This document shows, in pieces, positions 1 to 6,114 of a stretch of 6,114 nt of DNA. A program made the position numbers and the translations under genes. The DNA lies in the NCBI GenBank assembly GCA_012510295.1, contig JAAZID010000450.1, positions 1-6,114 of the forward strand, written 5' to 3'. Under the pieces are notes generated by a model that saw only the letters and a program-made list of their open reading frames with translations, was not told the DNA's origin and did not search any database. Each line of letters opens with the position of its first letter. The first letter of the stretch is position 1. This DNA comes from Methanomicrobiales archaeon. GTDB taxonomy: Archaea > Halobacteriota > Methanomicrobia > Methanomicrobiales > Methanoculleaceae.

Positions 1-2
1 AT

Positions 3-98
3 CGAGTCCATATCTGTCCCCATTGTGGGCTGATGATGGACCGCGACCAGAACGCGGCGATCAATATTATGAGATTGGGGCTGCAATCTCTGGGCTGA
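3..98 (+). CDS. tnpB: TnpB RNA-guided nuclease, C-terminal fragment (cut by window edge)
   Basis: Only the last 31 residues are inside the window; the gene enters from the left and stops at TGA 96-98. The visible peptide contains CPHCG, the second half of the zinc-ribbon cysteine pairs, then MMDRDQNAAINI, the DRDxNAAxNI signature that carries the last RuvC catalytic aspartate of TnpB/Cas12-like nucleases, then the usual short tail RLGLQSLG. TnpB is an RNA-guided DNA endonuclease that helps its element persist by cutting the element-free donor site. The C-terminal motifs are intact, but whether the whole protein is functional cannot be judged from this fragment. The identification is firm despite the short length because both signature motifs occur in the right order and spacing directly upstream of an element right end. 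Confidence 0.92.
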   Translation, partial: RVHICPHCGLMMDRDQNAAINIMRLGLQSLG

Positions 99-111
99 AA
101 TGCCCTGGATG

Positions 112-131
112 CCCCCGATTTCAATCGGGGG
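112..131 (+). repeat. Subterminal right-end hairpin of the IS element
   Basis: The arms cccccgatt (112-120) and aatcggggg (123-131) are perfectly complementary, giving a stem of 8-9 base pairs with a very small loop. In IS200/IS605 elements such imperfect or perfect palindromes near each end are the single-stranded hairpins recognised by the TnpA transposase. The same structure is normally the last stem of the TnpB omega RNA. A smaller stem lies just upstream, gggc 92-95 with gccc 102-105, spanning the tnpB stop codon. Confidence 0.85.
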
Positions 132-3100
132 AGCAGTCACCCGAGGTGTTCCCATCACCGAAGGACCAGTTCCATGCTGTTGGGCTACCGGCCGAGTTAT
201 CGGTGAACTGGACGGCGAGCGGGGCTACCCCGGCAGTCACGTTCGCTGTGAAGTTCGTTGCCAGCGGATCCAGCACGGTTATCGTGGCCGGGGAACTCAG
301 GTTGTATCCGTAGGCATTGCTCGCGTTCAGGGAGACGTTGTATCTGCCGGCGCTCTCGTAGGTGTGGGCAGGGTTCTGCACGGTCGAGGTATTCCCGTCT
401 CCGAAGTCCCAGAGCCATGCAGTCACGTTGCCGGCGCTCCGGTCGGTGAACTGTACCGTGAGAGGTGTGTTACCCTCGGTTGGATCAACGGTGAAGCCTG
501 CGGCCGGTGGATCCAACACGGTGATCGTGGTTGAGGTACTTGTACTGTGTCCATAGGCGTTACTCGCGTTCAGGGAGACGGTGTATCTGCCAGCGCTCTC
601 GTAGGTGTGGGCGGGGTTCTGCACGGTCGAGGTATTCCCATCACCGAAATCCCAGAGCCATGCTGTCACATTGCCGGTGCTCCGGTCGGTGAACTGGACG
701 GTGAGAGGAGCGTTACCTCCGGTTGGATCAGCAGTAAATACCGCCGCCGGCGGATCCAGCACGGTGATCGTGGCCGGGGAACTCAGGTTGTACCCATAGG
801 CGTTGCTCGCGTTCAGGGAGACGATGTATCTGCCGGCGCTCTCGTAGGTGTGGATCGGGCTCTGCACGGTCGAAGTCTTACCGTCCCCGAAGTCCCAGAG
901 CCACGAAGTCACATTGCCAGTGCTCTCATCGGTGAACTGGACGGTGAGGGGCGTGTTGCCCTCAGTGACATTCACGGTAAACTTTGCGGCCAGCTCATCC
1001 CTCAGCGTAACTGTGGTGGTTCCATAAACAGTATCAGCCGGGTCGCATTTCGCGTTTGGCTGCATAACGGCGTAGATGGTATAGTTGCCGCAGCCGGACA
1101 GAAGGCCGCATACACCGGTATCCCACCGGTACGCCCACGTATCGTCAGACTCAACATCCACCCGGGTAAACGTGCCGGCATCCCTGGTTATGCTCGCTAC
1201 TGCCAGGTCATCAAGTCTCGATCCGTTCGCGGCAAGCCCCGGTCCCGTAGCGAAGAGGTATGTTACCACGCTCCCGGTGTTTGTTCCAGAGAGCAAGATC
1301 TCCTCACCGATGGGGTACACACCGGAGCCGGCGGCGACGATAGTTACGTCACCTTGCACGACCTGCACCCTGATCTCATCGAAGGCACCCGTATCTGCCG
1401 GATCCTCAGCGCGGATGGTGAACCACGTATCAGTGGTACTCTGGTTGGTCTCAAACTGGACGTAGCAGGTGCCTGTGGCATCGGTTGTAACGATCACGTC
1501 AGTGGGACTGTAGTTGCGGATCCCGGCCTGGCCGGGCGTGACCACAGGATAACTTTCGGGGGCGACGCCGCTAGCATTCTCGACGAAGATGCGGTAATCC
1601 TTCTCTGCCTCGCCAGTAATGACCACAACAAACCCATTCCCGCGCACGACAACATCCTTATTCGCGGTGAGGACGACTGGAACCCGGGCGTCTATAGTAA
1701 AGCCCTGCTGAAGCACGGCGGTCTGCCCATCAGGATTCTCGACAAACACATCCCGGGGGCCTGCCGCACAACCGGTGAGGTTGAACGTGCAGGTGATCTG
1801 TGATGGAGAGACTACGGATACCCCGGTGGCAGTGATATCCGGCTGCCCCGCCCAGGTGAGTCTCACGGTTGCACCATCACAAAAACCCGCCCCGGAGAGG
1901 TTGGTGACCTGAACGGTCTGGTTCTGGTAGCCGCGATCCGGGACGATACCGGTTATGGAGGGAGGATCCTTATGTACTACTGTGAAGGCCTTCAGGCATG
2001 GGCTGACATCTTCGTAACCTTTGATGAAGTCGATCAGGTCTACCCACTCACCATTACGGTACACATAACCTTCGCCGGGCCCCGCTGTGGCCTTACTTGA
2101 GTAGCCGCTCACCGGGTATTCAACCGGGATCGGATAATCATAACCCGGCGTGGTCAGGCGCATCACGATCGAGAACTTCTGGCCGGCGGAGAGATTGACC
2201 GGGTTCTCAAGCGGGATTGTGCGGTATCCAGCATCGGTGACCATCCCTGCCTGGGACGCAACCGGCCCTGAGGTGTTTATCGGGTCTATTGCAGGATCGA
2301 GATAGATATCCAGTTCATATGGGGAGTCGCACTGTGCCACGTAGAGGCTTACCGCGCGGATCTCTTCGTCGGAATCGGCGGTGAAGACGGCTGCAAACAA
2401 TCCTGTCTCGCTTCTGGTGCCTAAGCTCGTAACCCACCCGAGAGGGTCATGCTGGTAGGAAGCATCGTAATTGTCGACATCTTCTGCGAGAAACACGGTA
2501 TTGTAGGATCCCATAATGGAATCAAAGTAGGAGATGTGGAAGTACCCTCTGCCACCAAACTCCGTGCCCCAGCTATTCTTGATGATCCATGCGCCATCTC
2601 CCGGAGGGGGGGTGGTAAACAGGTTCCTGTCGTATGTATCATTCCATCCAACGATGGTCACAGCATGGTTAAGACTCTGTGTGCCGTTATAGTAGTAGCT
2701 GGCAGTTTCTGAGTTATAATAGGGATAACTTTTTGCCATGAACATGCAGGTGTACACTGCCCCGTGCTCCATGATAGCCCGCTTGAGAGCGACAACTTCA
2801 TCCGGGCCCGTCAGATCCGGGAGAAAAAGCACATCCTGGACATGCATCTCAGGAGCGAGATCTGTCGGAGATACGCCTGACCCGTCATCATAGGGGTCGT
2901 CCTCCTCGTTCACCGGTCCGGTCCATCGGGCGAGGTATGCGGTTGCCATACAGTGGTTTCCACCATCGCCAGCGTCACGGTCGAATCCCTCCGGATAATT
3001 GCGCGAACAGAGGTTCTTCATGTGATTCTCAGAAAAATCCCGGGTTTCTCCGGGGAGGAGAGATGACTCAAGCGAAGCGATGGTTGAAAATGCCCAGCAT

Positions 3101-3444
3101 GAACCGGCGCGGTCCTGATTCTTCACCGGAGTCACTCGTCCCTGTGAGCGAAGGTCATATACCTCAGGGAGAACCTCCTGCATCAACATAGAGGCAGAGC
3201 GTGGCTCGCTTGCCCTGATATGGGAGAGATCGAGGGGTGAAGGGGTCAGTCCTGGTGGATGCATGTCTCCAGTCTCGGACGAGGCCAGCACATATTCTCC
3301 CGTAGTTTTCTGATATTCAAGGAAATTCGGATTGATCGGCGCAGCCGAGATGCTAATGCCGTTTTCCATCGCAGTCGCCGGTACAGCAAGCGTTATGCCC
3401 ACAACGAGGGCAATAACCACGATGATCTGCTTCTGGGTGATCAC
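121..3444 (-). CDS. Secreted papain-family (C1A) cysteine peptidase with lectin-like, IPT/TIG, S-layer-type and PKD domains; 3' end truncated by IS insertion
   Basis: The 1107-residue product is an exported cysteine endopeptidase. It starts at GTG 3444; this start gives a classic signal peptide (short ITQKQ n-region, hydrophobic 7-21, PATA at 22-25), and no in-frame upstream start is near. A short propeptide (about 27-90, with a PSPLDLSHI motif) precedes the C1 domain (about 92-320). The catalytic set is visible: Q110, C116 in GSCWAFS, H260 in NHAV, N290 in KNSWG. The usual papain cysteine three residues before the catalytic one is Ala113. A lectin-like domain (about 324-488) typical of archaeal C1A proteases follows, then an IPT/TIG-like domain (494-584), two beta modules like those of Methanomicrobiales S-layer glycoproteins (586-697, 698-814), and PKD units of 81 residues (819-899, 900-980, 981-1061). 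The fourth PKD unit stops after FGDGNTS (1101). The last six residues, GDCSPD, and the stop lie at or in the inserted element. A separate C-terminal remainder probably lies beyond the element. Confidence 0.93.
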   Translation of the reverse strand: MITQKQIIVVIALVVGITLAVPATAMENGISISAAPINPNFLEYQKTTGEYVLASSETGDMHPPGLTPSPLDLSHIRASEPRSASMLMQEVLPEVYDLRSQGRVTPVKNQDRAGSCWAFSTIASLESSLLPGETRDFSENHMKNLCSRNYPEGFDRDAGDGGNHCMATAYLARWTGPVNEEDDPYDDGSGVSPTDLAPEMHVQDVLFLPDLTGPDEVVALKRAIMEHGAVYTCMFMAKSYPYYNSETASYYYNGTQSLNHAVTIVGWNDTYDRNLFTTPPPGDGAWIIKNSWGTEFGGRGYFHISYFDSIMGSYNTVFLAEDVDNYDASYQHDPLGWVTSLGTRSETGLFAAVFTADSDEEIRAVSLYVAQCDSPYELDIYLDPAIDPINTSGPVASQAGMVTDAGYRTIPLENPVNLSAGQKFSIVMRLTTPGYDYPIPVEYPVSGYSSKATAGPGEGYVYRNGEWVDLIDFIKGYEDVSPCLKAFTVVHKDPPSITGIVPDRGYQNQTVQVTNLSGAGFCDGATVRLTWAGQPDITATGVSVVSPSQITCTFNLTGCAAGPRDVFVENPDGQTAVLQQGFTIDARVPVVLTANKDVVVRGNGFVVVITGEAEKDYRIFVENASGVAPESYPVVTPGQAGIRNYSPTDVIVTTDATGTCYVQFETNQSTTDTWFTIRAEDPADTGAFDEIRVQVVQGDVTIVAAGSGVYPIGEEILLSGTNTGSVVTYLFATGPGLAANGSRLDDLAVASITRDAGTFTRVDVESDDTWAYRWDTGVCGLLSGCGNYTIYAVMQPNAKCDPADTVYGTTTVTLRDELAAKFTVNVTEGNTPLTVQFTDESTGNVTSWLWDFGDGKTSTVQSPIHTYESAGRYIVSLNASNAYGYNLSSPATITVLDPPAAVFTADPTGGNAPLTVQFTDRSTGNVTAWLWDFGDGNTSTVQNPAHTYESAGRYTVSLNASNAYGHSTSTSTTITVLDPPAAGFTVDPTEGNTPLTVQFTDRSAGNVTAWLWDFGDGNTSTVQNPAHTYESAGRYNVSLNASNAYGYNLSSPATITVLDPLATNFTANVTAGVAPLAVQFTDNSAGSPTAWNWSFGDGNTSGDCSPD
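142..990 (-). repeat. Tandem PKD-domain coding repeat, 243-base period, 3 full units and 1 interrupted unit
   Basis: In gene order the units are 990-748, 747-505, 504-262 and 261-142, each complete one exactly 81 codons. Each has the PKD core xWxWDFGDG, then HTY and YxVSLNASNAYG, and the linker TITVLDP; unit four has WNWSFGDGNTS and then breaks. Units two and three are almost identical in DNA around the FGDG core, while units one and three share the same 3' part (NLSSPATITVLDP), which differs in unit two (HSTSTSTTITVLDP). PKD domains are immunoglobulin-like beta sandwiches common in surface and secreted proteins of archaea and usually serve as spacers or binding modules. Unit two, the sparsest, still carries three N-x-S/T sequons (N925, N937, N959), so the region may be heavily glycosylated. 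Confidence 0.95.
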
Positions 3445-3532
3445 GTATATAAGAAGTCTCCGTGGGCGATGCCGCGTGTTCCTTTCGAGCGCTCAGGAGG
3501 TGCGGTAACGCTACAGAGATCTTTTAACATCC

Positions 3533-3540
3533 TTTATTTA
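3533..3540 (-). promoter_or_regulatory. Candidate TATA box for the cysteine peptidase gene
   Basis: Read on the minus strand the bases are TAAATAAA, about 90 bases before the GTG start. A start site some 25 bases downstream would leave a leader of roughly 60 bases. A possible GGAG ribosome-binding motif lies 13 bases before the GTG, somewhat far. A second TATA-like string, TTATATAC, lies directly against the start codon (3445-3452) and would place transcription initiation inside the signal peptide, so it is less likely to be the promoter used. Confidence 0.35.
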
Positions 3541-3551
3541 CATGTTCTGTT

Positions 3552-3799
3552 ATGGAAATCGCACCATTGATTCTACAGACGGATGAATTCGCCCTGAGTA
3601 TGAATTCCTTCGTTCTGGGGACGAACTGTGGATAGTGAAGCCTCGTCGAAACACCCGCGCGCAGTAGTCGGAGACGAGACCCTCCGTTCCCTGTGGCGGT
3701 CTGGCCGGCCAATGCGCACCTGAGTGGTTCAGAGACCTTTGGTCTTCTGAATATCCGGTCTCCATCCGGTTGTACCGAAAACTCTTCCGGAAACGCTAG
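3552..3799 (+). pseudogene. Possible decayed small gene of unknown function
   Basis: An ATG at 3552 opens a short reading frame (MEIAPLILQTDEF...) that ends at TAG 3633. Another frame, open from 3587, reads IRPEYEFLRSGDELWIVKPRR and so on, meets TAG at 3665-3667, and continues to a second stop at 3797-3799 with the basic, protein-like tail SIRLYRKLFRKR. A single frameshift near 3585 plus one nonsense change would reconstruct a protein of roughly 80 residues. I do not recognise the family. The evidence is only that the peptide looks protein-like, so this may be chance; no ribosome-binding site is evident, although TTTTAAC about 25 bases upstream could support a leaderless transcript. Confidence 0.22.
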
Positions 3800-3883
3800 C
3801 CACAAGGCCGGGAGGCAAGGATCGGTACACTATCCACCCCGTTTCCCCGGCACCGGCAGTGCGGCGCGATCCCGTATACTAAA

Positions 3884-3891
3884 CCTATATA
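3884..3891 (+). promoter_or_regulatory. Candidate archaeal promoter (TATA box) of the subtilase gene
   Basis: The bases cctatata, preceded by a purine-rich taaac that could act as a BRE, lie about 60 bases before the ATG at 3947. Initiation roughly 25 bases downstream would give a leader of about 30 bases. A second TATA-like string, aaatata, at 3903-3909 is an alternative. The leader has ggcgggaag shortly before the ATG, which is only a weak match to an archaeal Shine-Dalgarno sequence. Confidence 0.5.
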
Positions 3892-3946
3892 CGAGAACCC
3901 GCAAATATACCAGATAATCAATTCTCTCCTGCCGGCGGGAAGAACC

Positions 3947-6114
3947 ATGCAGTATCCTAGACGAGAAGAATTCTTGCTGCGACTCATAGCGACTTTAGCG
4001 CTGGTAGCCCTCTGCATCGCTCCGGCATCGGCGGACTCCGGGGAGTGCGAGCGAATCGTCATCGGTCTCCAGGGAGGGTCAGTGCAGGTCATGGGTGGCG
4101 CCGGCTTCTCTCCATCAGATCTCCAGGTTGTCAATGATCTGGCCGAACTCGGCGCAGTGGTCGTATCGGTCCCCGACCCGGATCAGTTTATGGAGGAGGT
4201 CTCGCGGTGCCCGGGCGTGAGGTTCGTCGAACGCGACATCGCCGTCTACGCCCTCGATATGCCGGCCTATATACCCGACGACCCCCAGTATGCCGGGCAG
4301 TGGGGGCCGGAAGCGATCGGGGCGGAGTACGCCTGGGCGATCGAGCGGGGGGAGAGCCGGGTCACCATCGCCGTCATCGATACCGGGGTCGACTATACGC
4401 ATCCTGATATAGCGGGCAACTACATCGCCGGAGGGTACGACTGGATCAACGATGACGATGACCCGATGGACGACCACGGCCACGGGACACACTGTGCGGG
4501 CATCGCCGCCGCGGTGAGCAACAACACGCTCGGGATCGCGGGCATCGCGCAGTCCGGCATCATGGCAGAGAAAGCGCTGGACTCTCAGGGTAACGGCACA
4601 AGTTCTCTGACCGCAGAGGCGATCCGGCATGCCGCAGACAACGGGGCGGATATCATCAGCATGAGCCTGGGCGCTTCCGAACAATCAAATATACTGAAAG
4701 AGGCCTGCCAGTATGCATGGGAGAAAGGATGTATACTCGTTGCAGCCTCAGGGAACAGTGGAACAGGCCGGGTCTACTACCCGGCGGCATACGACACCGT
4801 GATCGCCGCGGGATCGGTCGGGAGAACCGGCCTCCGGAGCTCGTTCAGCAACTACGGGACGGGCCTGGAACTGGTCGCCCCGGGGGAGGCGATCCTCTCG
4901 ACAACGCCGGGGAGTACCTACACCACGAAGAGTGGAACTTCGATGGCCTGCCCGCATATCTCAGGTGTTGCGGCGCTCATCCTCTCCCGCTACCCGGGTA
5001 TGTCGAACCAGGAAGTGAGAGCACGGCTTGCGGAGACCGCCGACGACCTCGGAGTGCCGGGGAGGGATATTTTGTACGGTTACGGCCGGGTCAACGCTCC
5101 TTTAGCCCTGGGCGGCGGAGAGGTGATTCCGCCCACTATAGAGGCTGATACCGAAACAGTCGTTCGCGGGGAGAATATCACCCTCACCCTCACCGGCGAG
5201 GGGTACCGCGAGTACCGGCTCTCCATCGACGATGCCGGCATGTACCCTGAGTTCATCCCCGACCAGCAGGAGGGGCGGGTGATCATGCCCGAATCGGGGG
5301 TGATCCGGGCATGGTATGCGACAGGTTTTTCGACCGACGCGCGACCGTTCACGATAACGGTCACCGACCCGAAGAATGCGTCTCTTTATGATACGGTCAC
5401 GGTATCTGTTATACCGGGGACCGTCACCATAACAACCGGAGGCCGGGACAGCTTCTTCTTCGGAGAGGAGGTTACTCTCAGCGGTATAAACACCGATAAC
5501 CGATCCACATGGCTCTACATGACCGGACCCGGCCTTGATGAGTGCGGGGCTGGCCTTTCCGGAGCCGACATGGTGCAGGTTCCGGTTGCCGGCGATGGGA
5601 ACTGGTCGTTTGTGTGGGATACCGGGGTCTTTGAAGGGGTGCTTGAGGACGGAGTCTACACCCTGTATGCTGTCTCGGGACCGAGGACAGCGGATGAACT
5701 TGAGGGAGTCGCGTCTGCGACGGTCGCTCTTGAGCTTCTGAACACCCCGTGGCCGGCCCCGGAGATCGCCGGGGTATCGCCGGATATGGCGTTTACAGGC
5801 GATCGTTCTGCAACCCTCCTGATCGCCGGGAGCGGGTTCTTCGATGGCGCGACGGTGCTCCTGAAGAGGGAGGGGTGCCGGGAGATCGTCGCGACAGGGA
5901 TCGTGGTGAACGATACGAACACCATATCCGCGACCTTCGATCTTGCAGAGGTTGGGGCGTGGGATCTCGTCGTCCGGAACGTTGACGGCAAGGCGGCACT
6001 GCTCCCCGGCGCCTTTACGATCCGGGTGAAGGGAGACCTCAACAACAATGGCCATGTGGATATCGGGGATGCGGCCTTCGTCGCGTATATGGTCGTCGGA
6101 AATGTGCCCGAAGA
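3947..6114 (+). CDS. Secreted subtilisin-like (S8) serine protease with S-layer-type modules, IPT/TIG domain and dockerin; 3' end beyond window
   Basis: The frame is open for 722 complete codons to the window edge. A signal peptide is clear: basic n-region MQYPRREEFLLR, hydrophobic stretch 13-24, cleavage expected after APASA (29). Residues about 34-103 resemble a short I9-type inhibitory propeptide. The S8 domain spans about 112-386 with the full catalytic set: D145 in VIDTGVD, H179 in GHGTHCAG, oxyanion N270 in AASGNSG and S332 in SGTSMACPH. Two beta modules (about 394-488 and 489-598) match those in the divergent cysteine protease, then an IPT/TIG-like domain (603-692). From 696 a dockerin repeat begins (GDLNNNGHVDIGDAA; calcium-ligand positions D697, N699, N701, D705, D708) and is cut by the window. 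The protein is presumably an exported endopeptidase that attaches through its dockerin to a cohesin-bearing scaffold; the attachment is inference. ATG 3947 is chosen because it gives the signal peptide and no start lies just upstream. Confidence 0.95.
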   Translation, partial: MQYPRREEFLLRLIATLALVALCIAPASADSGECERIVIGLQGGSVQVMGGAGFSPSDLQVVNDLAELGAVVVSVPDPDQFMEEVSRCPGVRFVERDIAVYALDMPAYIPDDPQYAGQWGPEAIGAEYAWAIERGESRVTIAVIDTGVDYTHPDIAGNYIAGGYDWINDDDDPMDDHGHGTHCAGIAAAVSNNTLGIAGIAQSGIMAEKALDSQGNGTSSLTAEAIRHAADNGADIISMSLGASEQSNILKEACQYAWEKGCILVAASGNSGTGRVYYPAAYDTVIAAGSVGRTGLRSSFSNYGTGLELVAPGEAILSTTPGSTYTTKSGTSMACPHISGVAALILSRYPGMSNQEVRARLAETADDLGVPGRDILYGYGRVNAPLALGGGEVIPPTIEADTETVVRGENITLTLTGEGYREYRLSIDDAGMYPEFIPDQQEGRVIMPESGVIRAWYATGFSTDARPFTITVTDPKNASLYDTVTVSVIPGTVTITTGGRDSFFFGEEVTLSGINTDNRSTWLYMTGPGLDECGAGLSGADMVQVPVAGDGNWSFVWDTGVFEGVLEDGVYTLYAVSGPRTADELEGVASATVALELLNTPWPAPEIAGVSPDMAFTGDRSATLLIAGSGFFDGATVLLKREGCREIVATGIVVNDTNTISATFDLAEVGAWDLVVRNVDGKAALLPGAFTIRVKGDLNNNGHVDIGDAAFVAYMVVGNVPE

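Larger units (their letters stand above)
1..141 (+). mobile_element. Right end of an IS200/IS605-family (IS1341-type) element carrying tnpB
   Basis: The segment holds the 3' end of a tnpB gene, its stop codon, a strong subterminal palindrome (112-131) and a short tail reading gagcagtcac, after which sequence homologous to the neighbouring PKD repeats begins. A tnpB 3' end followed closely by a hairpin and a short tail is the usual right-end organisation of IS200/IS605 elements, which have no terminal inverted repeats and make no target duplication. The left end and any tnpA lie outside the window. The exact right boundary is inferred from where similarity to the tandem PKD repeats resumes (from 142) and from the TCAC-like end at 137-140, so it could be off by a few bases. 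Confidence 0.88.
3..158 (+). ncRNA. Putative omega RNA (reRNA): scaffold from tnpB 3' end and element right end, plus flanking guide
   Basis: In studied TnpB systems the guide RNA is produced from the 3' part of tnpB and the right end of the element, with roughly the first 16-20 bases of flanking DNA serving as guide. Here that gives a scaffold ending near 140 with stems at 92-105 and 112-131, and a guide of about 141-158 taken from the interrupted protease gene. The 5' end given is simply the window limit, because the RNA may start further left. This is inferred from family knowledge and the two visible stems; no transcript evidence exists in the sequence. Confidence 0.4.
3445..3946. other. 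Divergent intergenic region between the two protease genes
   Basis: This 502-base stretch separates two genes that start outward from it. It holds candidate TATA boxes for both (3533-3540 minus, 3884-3891 plus), the possible decayed small gene at 3552-3799, a small hairpin (agacc 3733-3737 with ggtct 3741-3745), a ten-base palindrome tggccggcca (3702-3711) and the direct repeat atgaattc (3583-3590 and 3600-3607). I see no tRNA, CRISPR array or convincing intact gene in it. Confidence 0.7.

Noticed and set aside
112..131. Hairpin as a rho-independent terminator for either tnpB or the protease gene
   Set aside because: No T-run follows the stem on either strand; its position fits the subterminal transposition hairpin better.
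547..1803. Long plus-strand open frame (418 codons) opposite the cysteine protease gene
   Set aside because: It is antisense to a gene with clear domains; its length and internal repetition come from the high-GC PKD repeats on the other strand, and it has no recognisable motif.
3524..3805. Minus-strand frames of 71-93 codons in the intergenic region
   Set aside because: No recognisable motif and no upstream ribosome-binding site; the composition looks like an antisense frame, and they overlap the likely promoter of the cysteine protease.
3628..3837. Ten-base inverted repeat gtggatagtg (3628-3637) and cactatccac (3828-3837) that could be ends of a miniature transposon
   Set aside because: The match does not extend on either side, no target duplication flanks it, and one ten-base inverted match in about 500 bases is not very unlikely by chance.
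4115..4684. Minus-strand open frame of 189 codons opposite the subtilisin catalytic domain
   Set aside because: The opposite strand holds the Asp and His catalytic motifs of the S8 domain; the antisense peptide has no family features.
5102..6055. Minus-strand open frame of 317 codons opposite the subtilase C-terminal modules
   Set aside because: The plus strand encodes coherent domains through this whole stretch. The antisense product is arginine- and glycine-rich low-complexity sequence typical of shadow frames.

Overview
The window looks like a high-GC genome segment of a methanogenic archaeon of the Methanomicrobiales type (Methanoculleus and relatives are the best guess). The clues are two large secreted proteins built from PKD, IPT/TIG-like and S-layer-glycoprotein-like beta modules, archaeal TATA-like promoters, a TnpB-type insertion element and a dockerin. 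The taxonomic placement is inference from domain style, not from a marker gene.

Layout. Positions 1 to about 141 are the right end of an IS200/IS605 (IS1341-type) element running off the left edge: the last 31 codons of tnpB, its stop, and a subterminal hairpin that is probably also part of an omega RNA. The element sits inside the 3' end of a long minus-strand gene (121-3444). That gene encodes a secreted papain-family cysteine peptidase followed by a lectin-like domain, an IPT/TIG-like domain, two S-layer-type modules and PKD repeats. The insertion cuts the fourth PKD repeat, and the stop codon now in use comes from the element. Positions 3445-3946 are a divergent intergenic region with candidate promoters for both flanking genes and a possible decayed small gene. 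From 3947 to the right edge a plus-strand gene encodes a secreted subtilisin-like serine protease. It carries the same two S-layer-type modules and an IPT/TIG-like domain in a different order, and ends at the window edge inside a dockerin repeat.

How the parts relate. Two exported proteases of different catalytic classes are transcribed divergently and share three homologous non-catalytic modules, so they probably act at the cell surface on related substrates or scaffolds. The dockerin predicts that the subtilase docks onto a cohesin partner encoded elsewhere. The TnpB insertion removes the C-terminal end of the cysteine protease but leaves its catalytic domain whole. The sequence flanking the element, which would be the TnpB guide, closely resembles another PKD repeat in the same gene.
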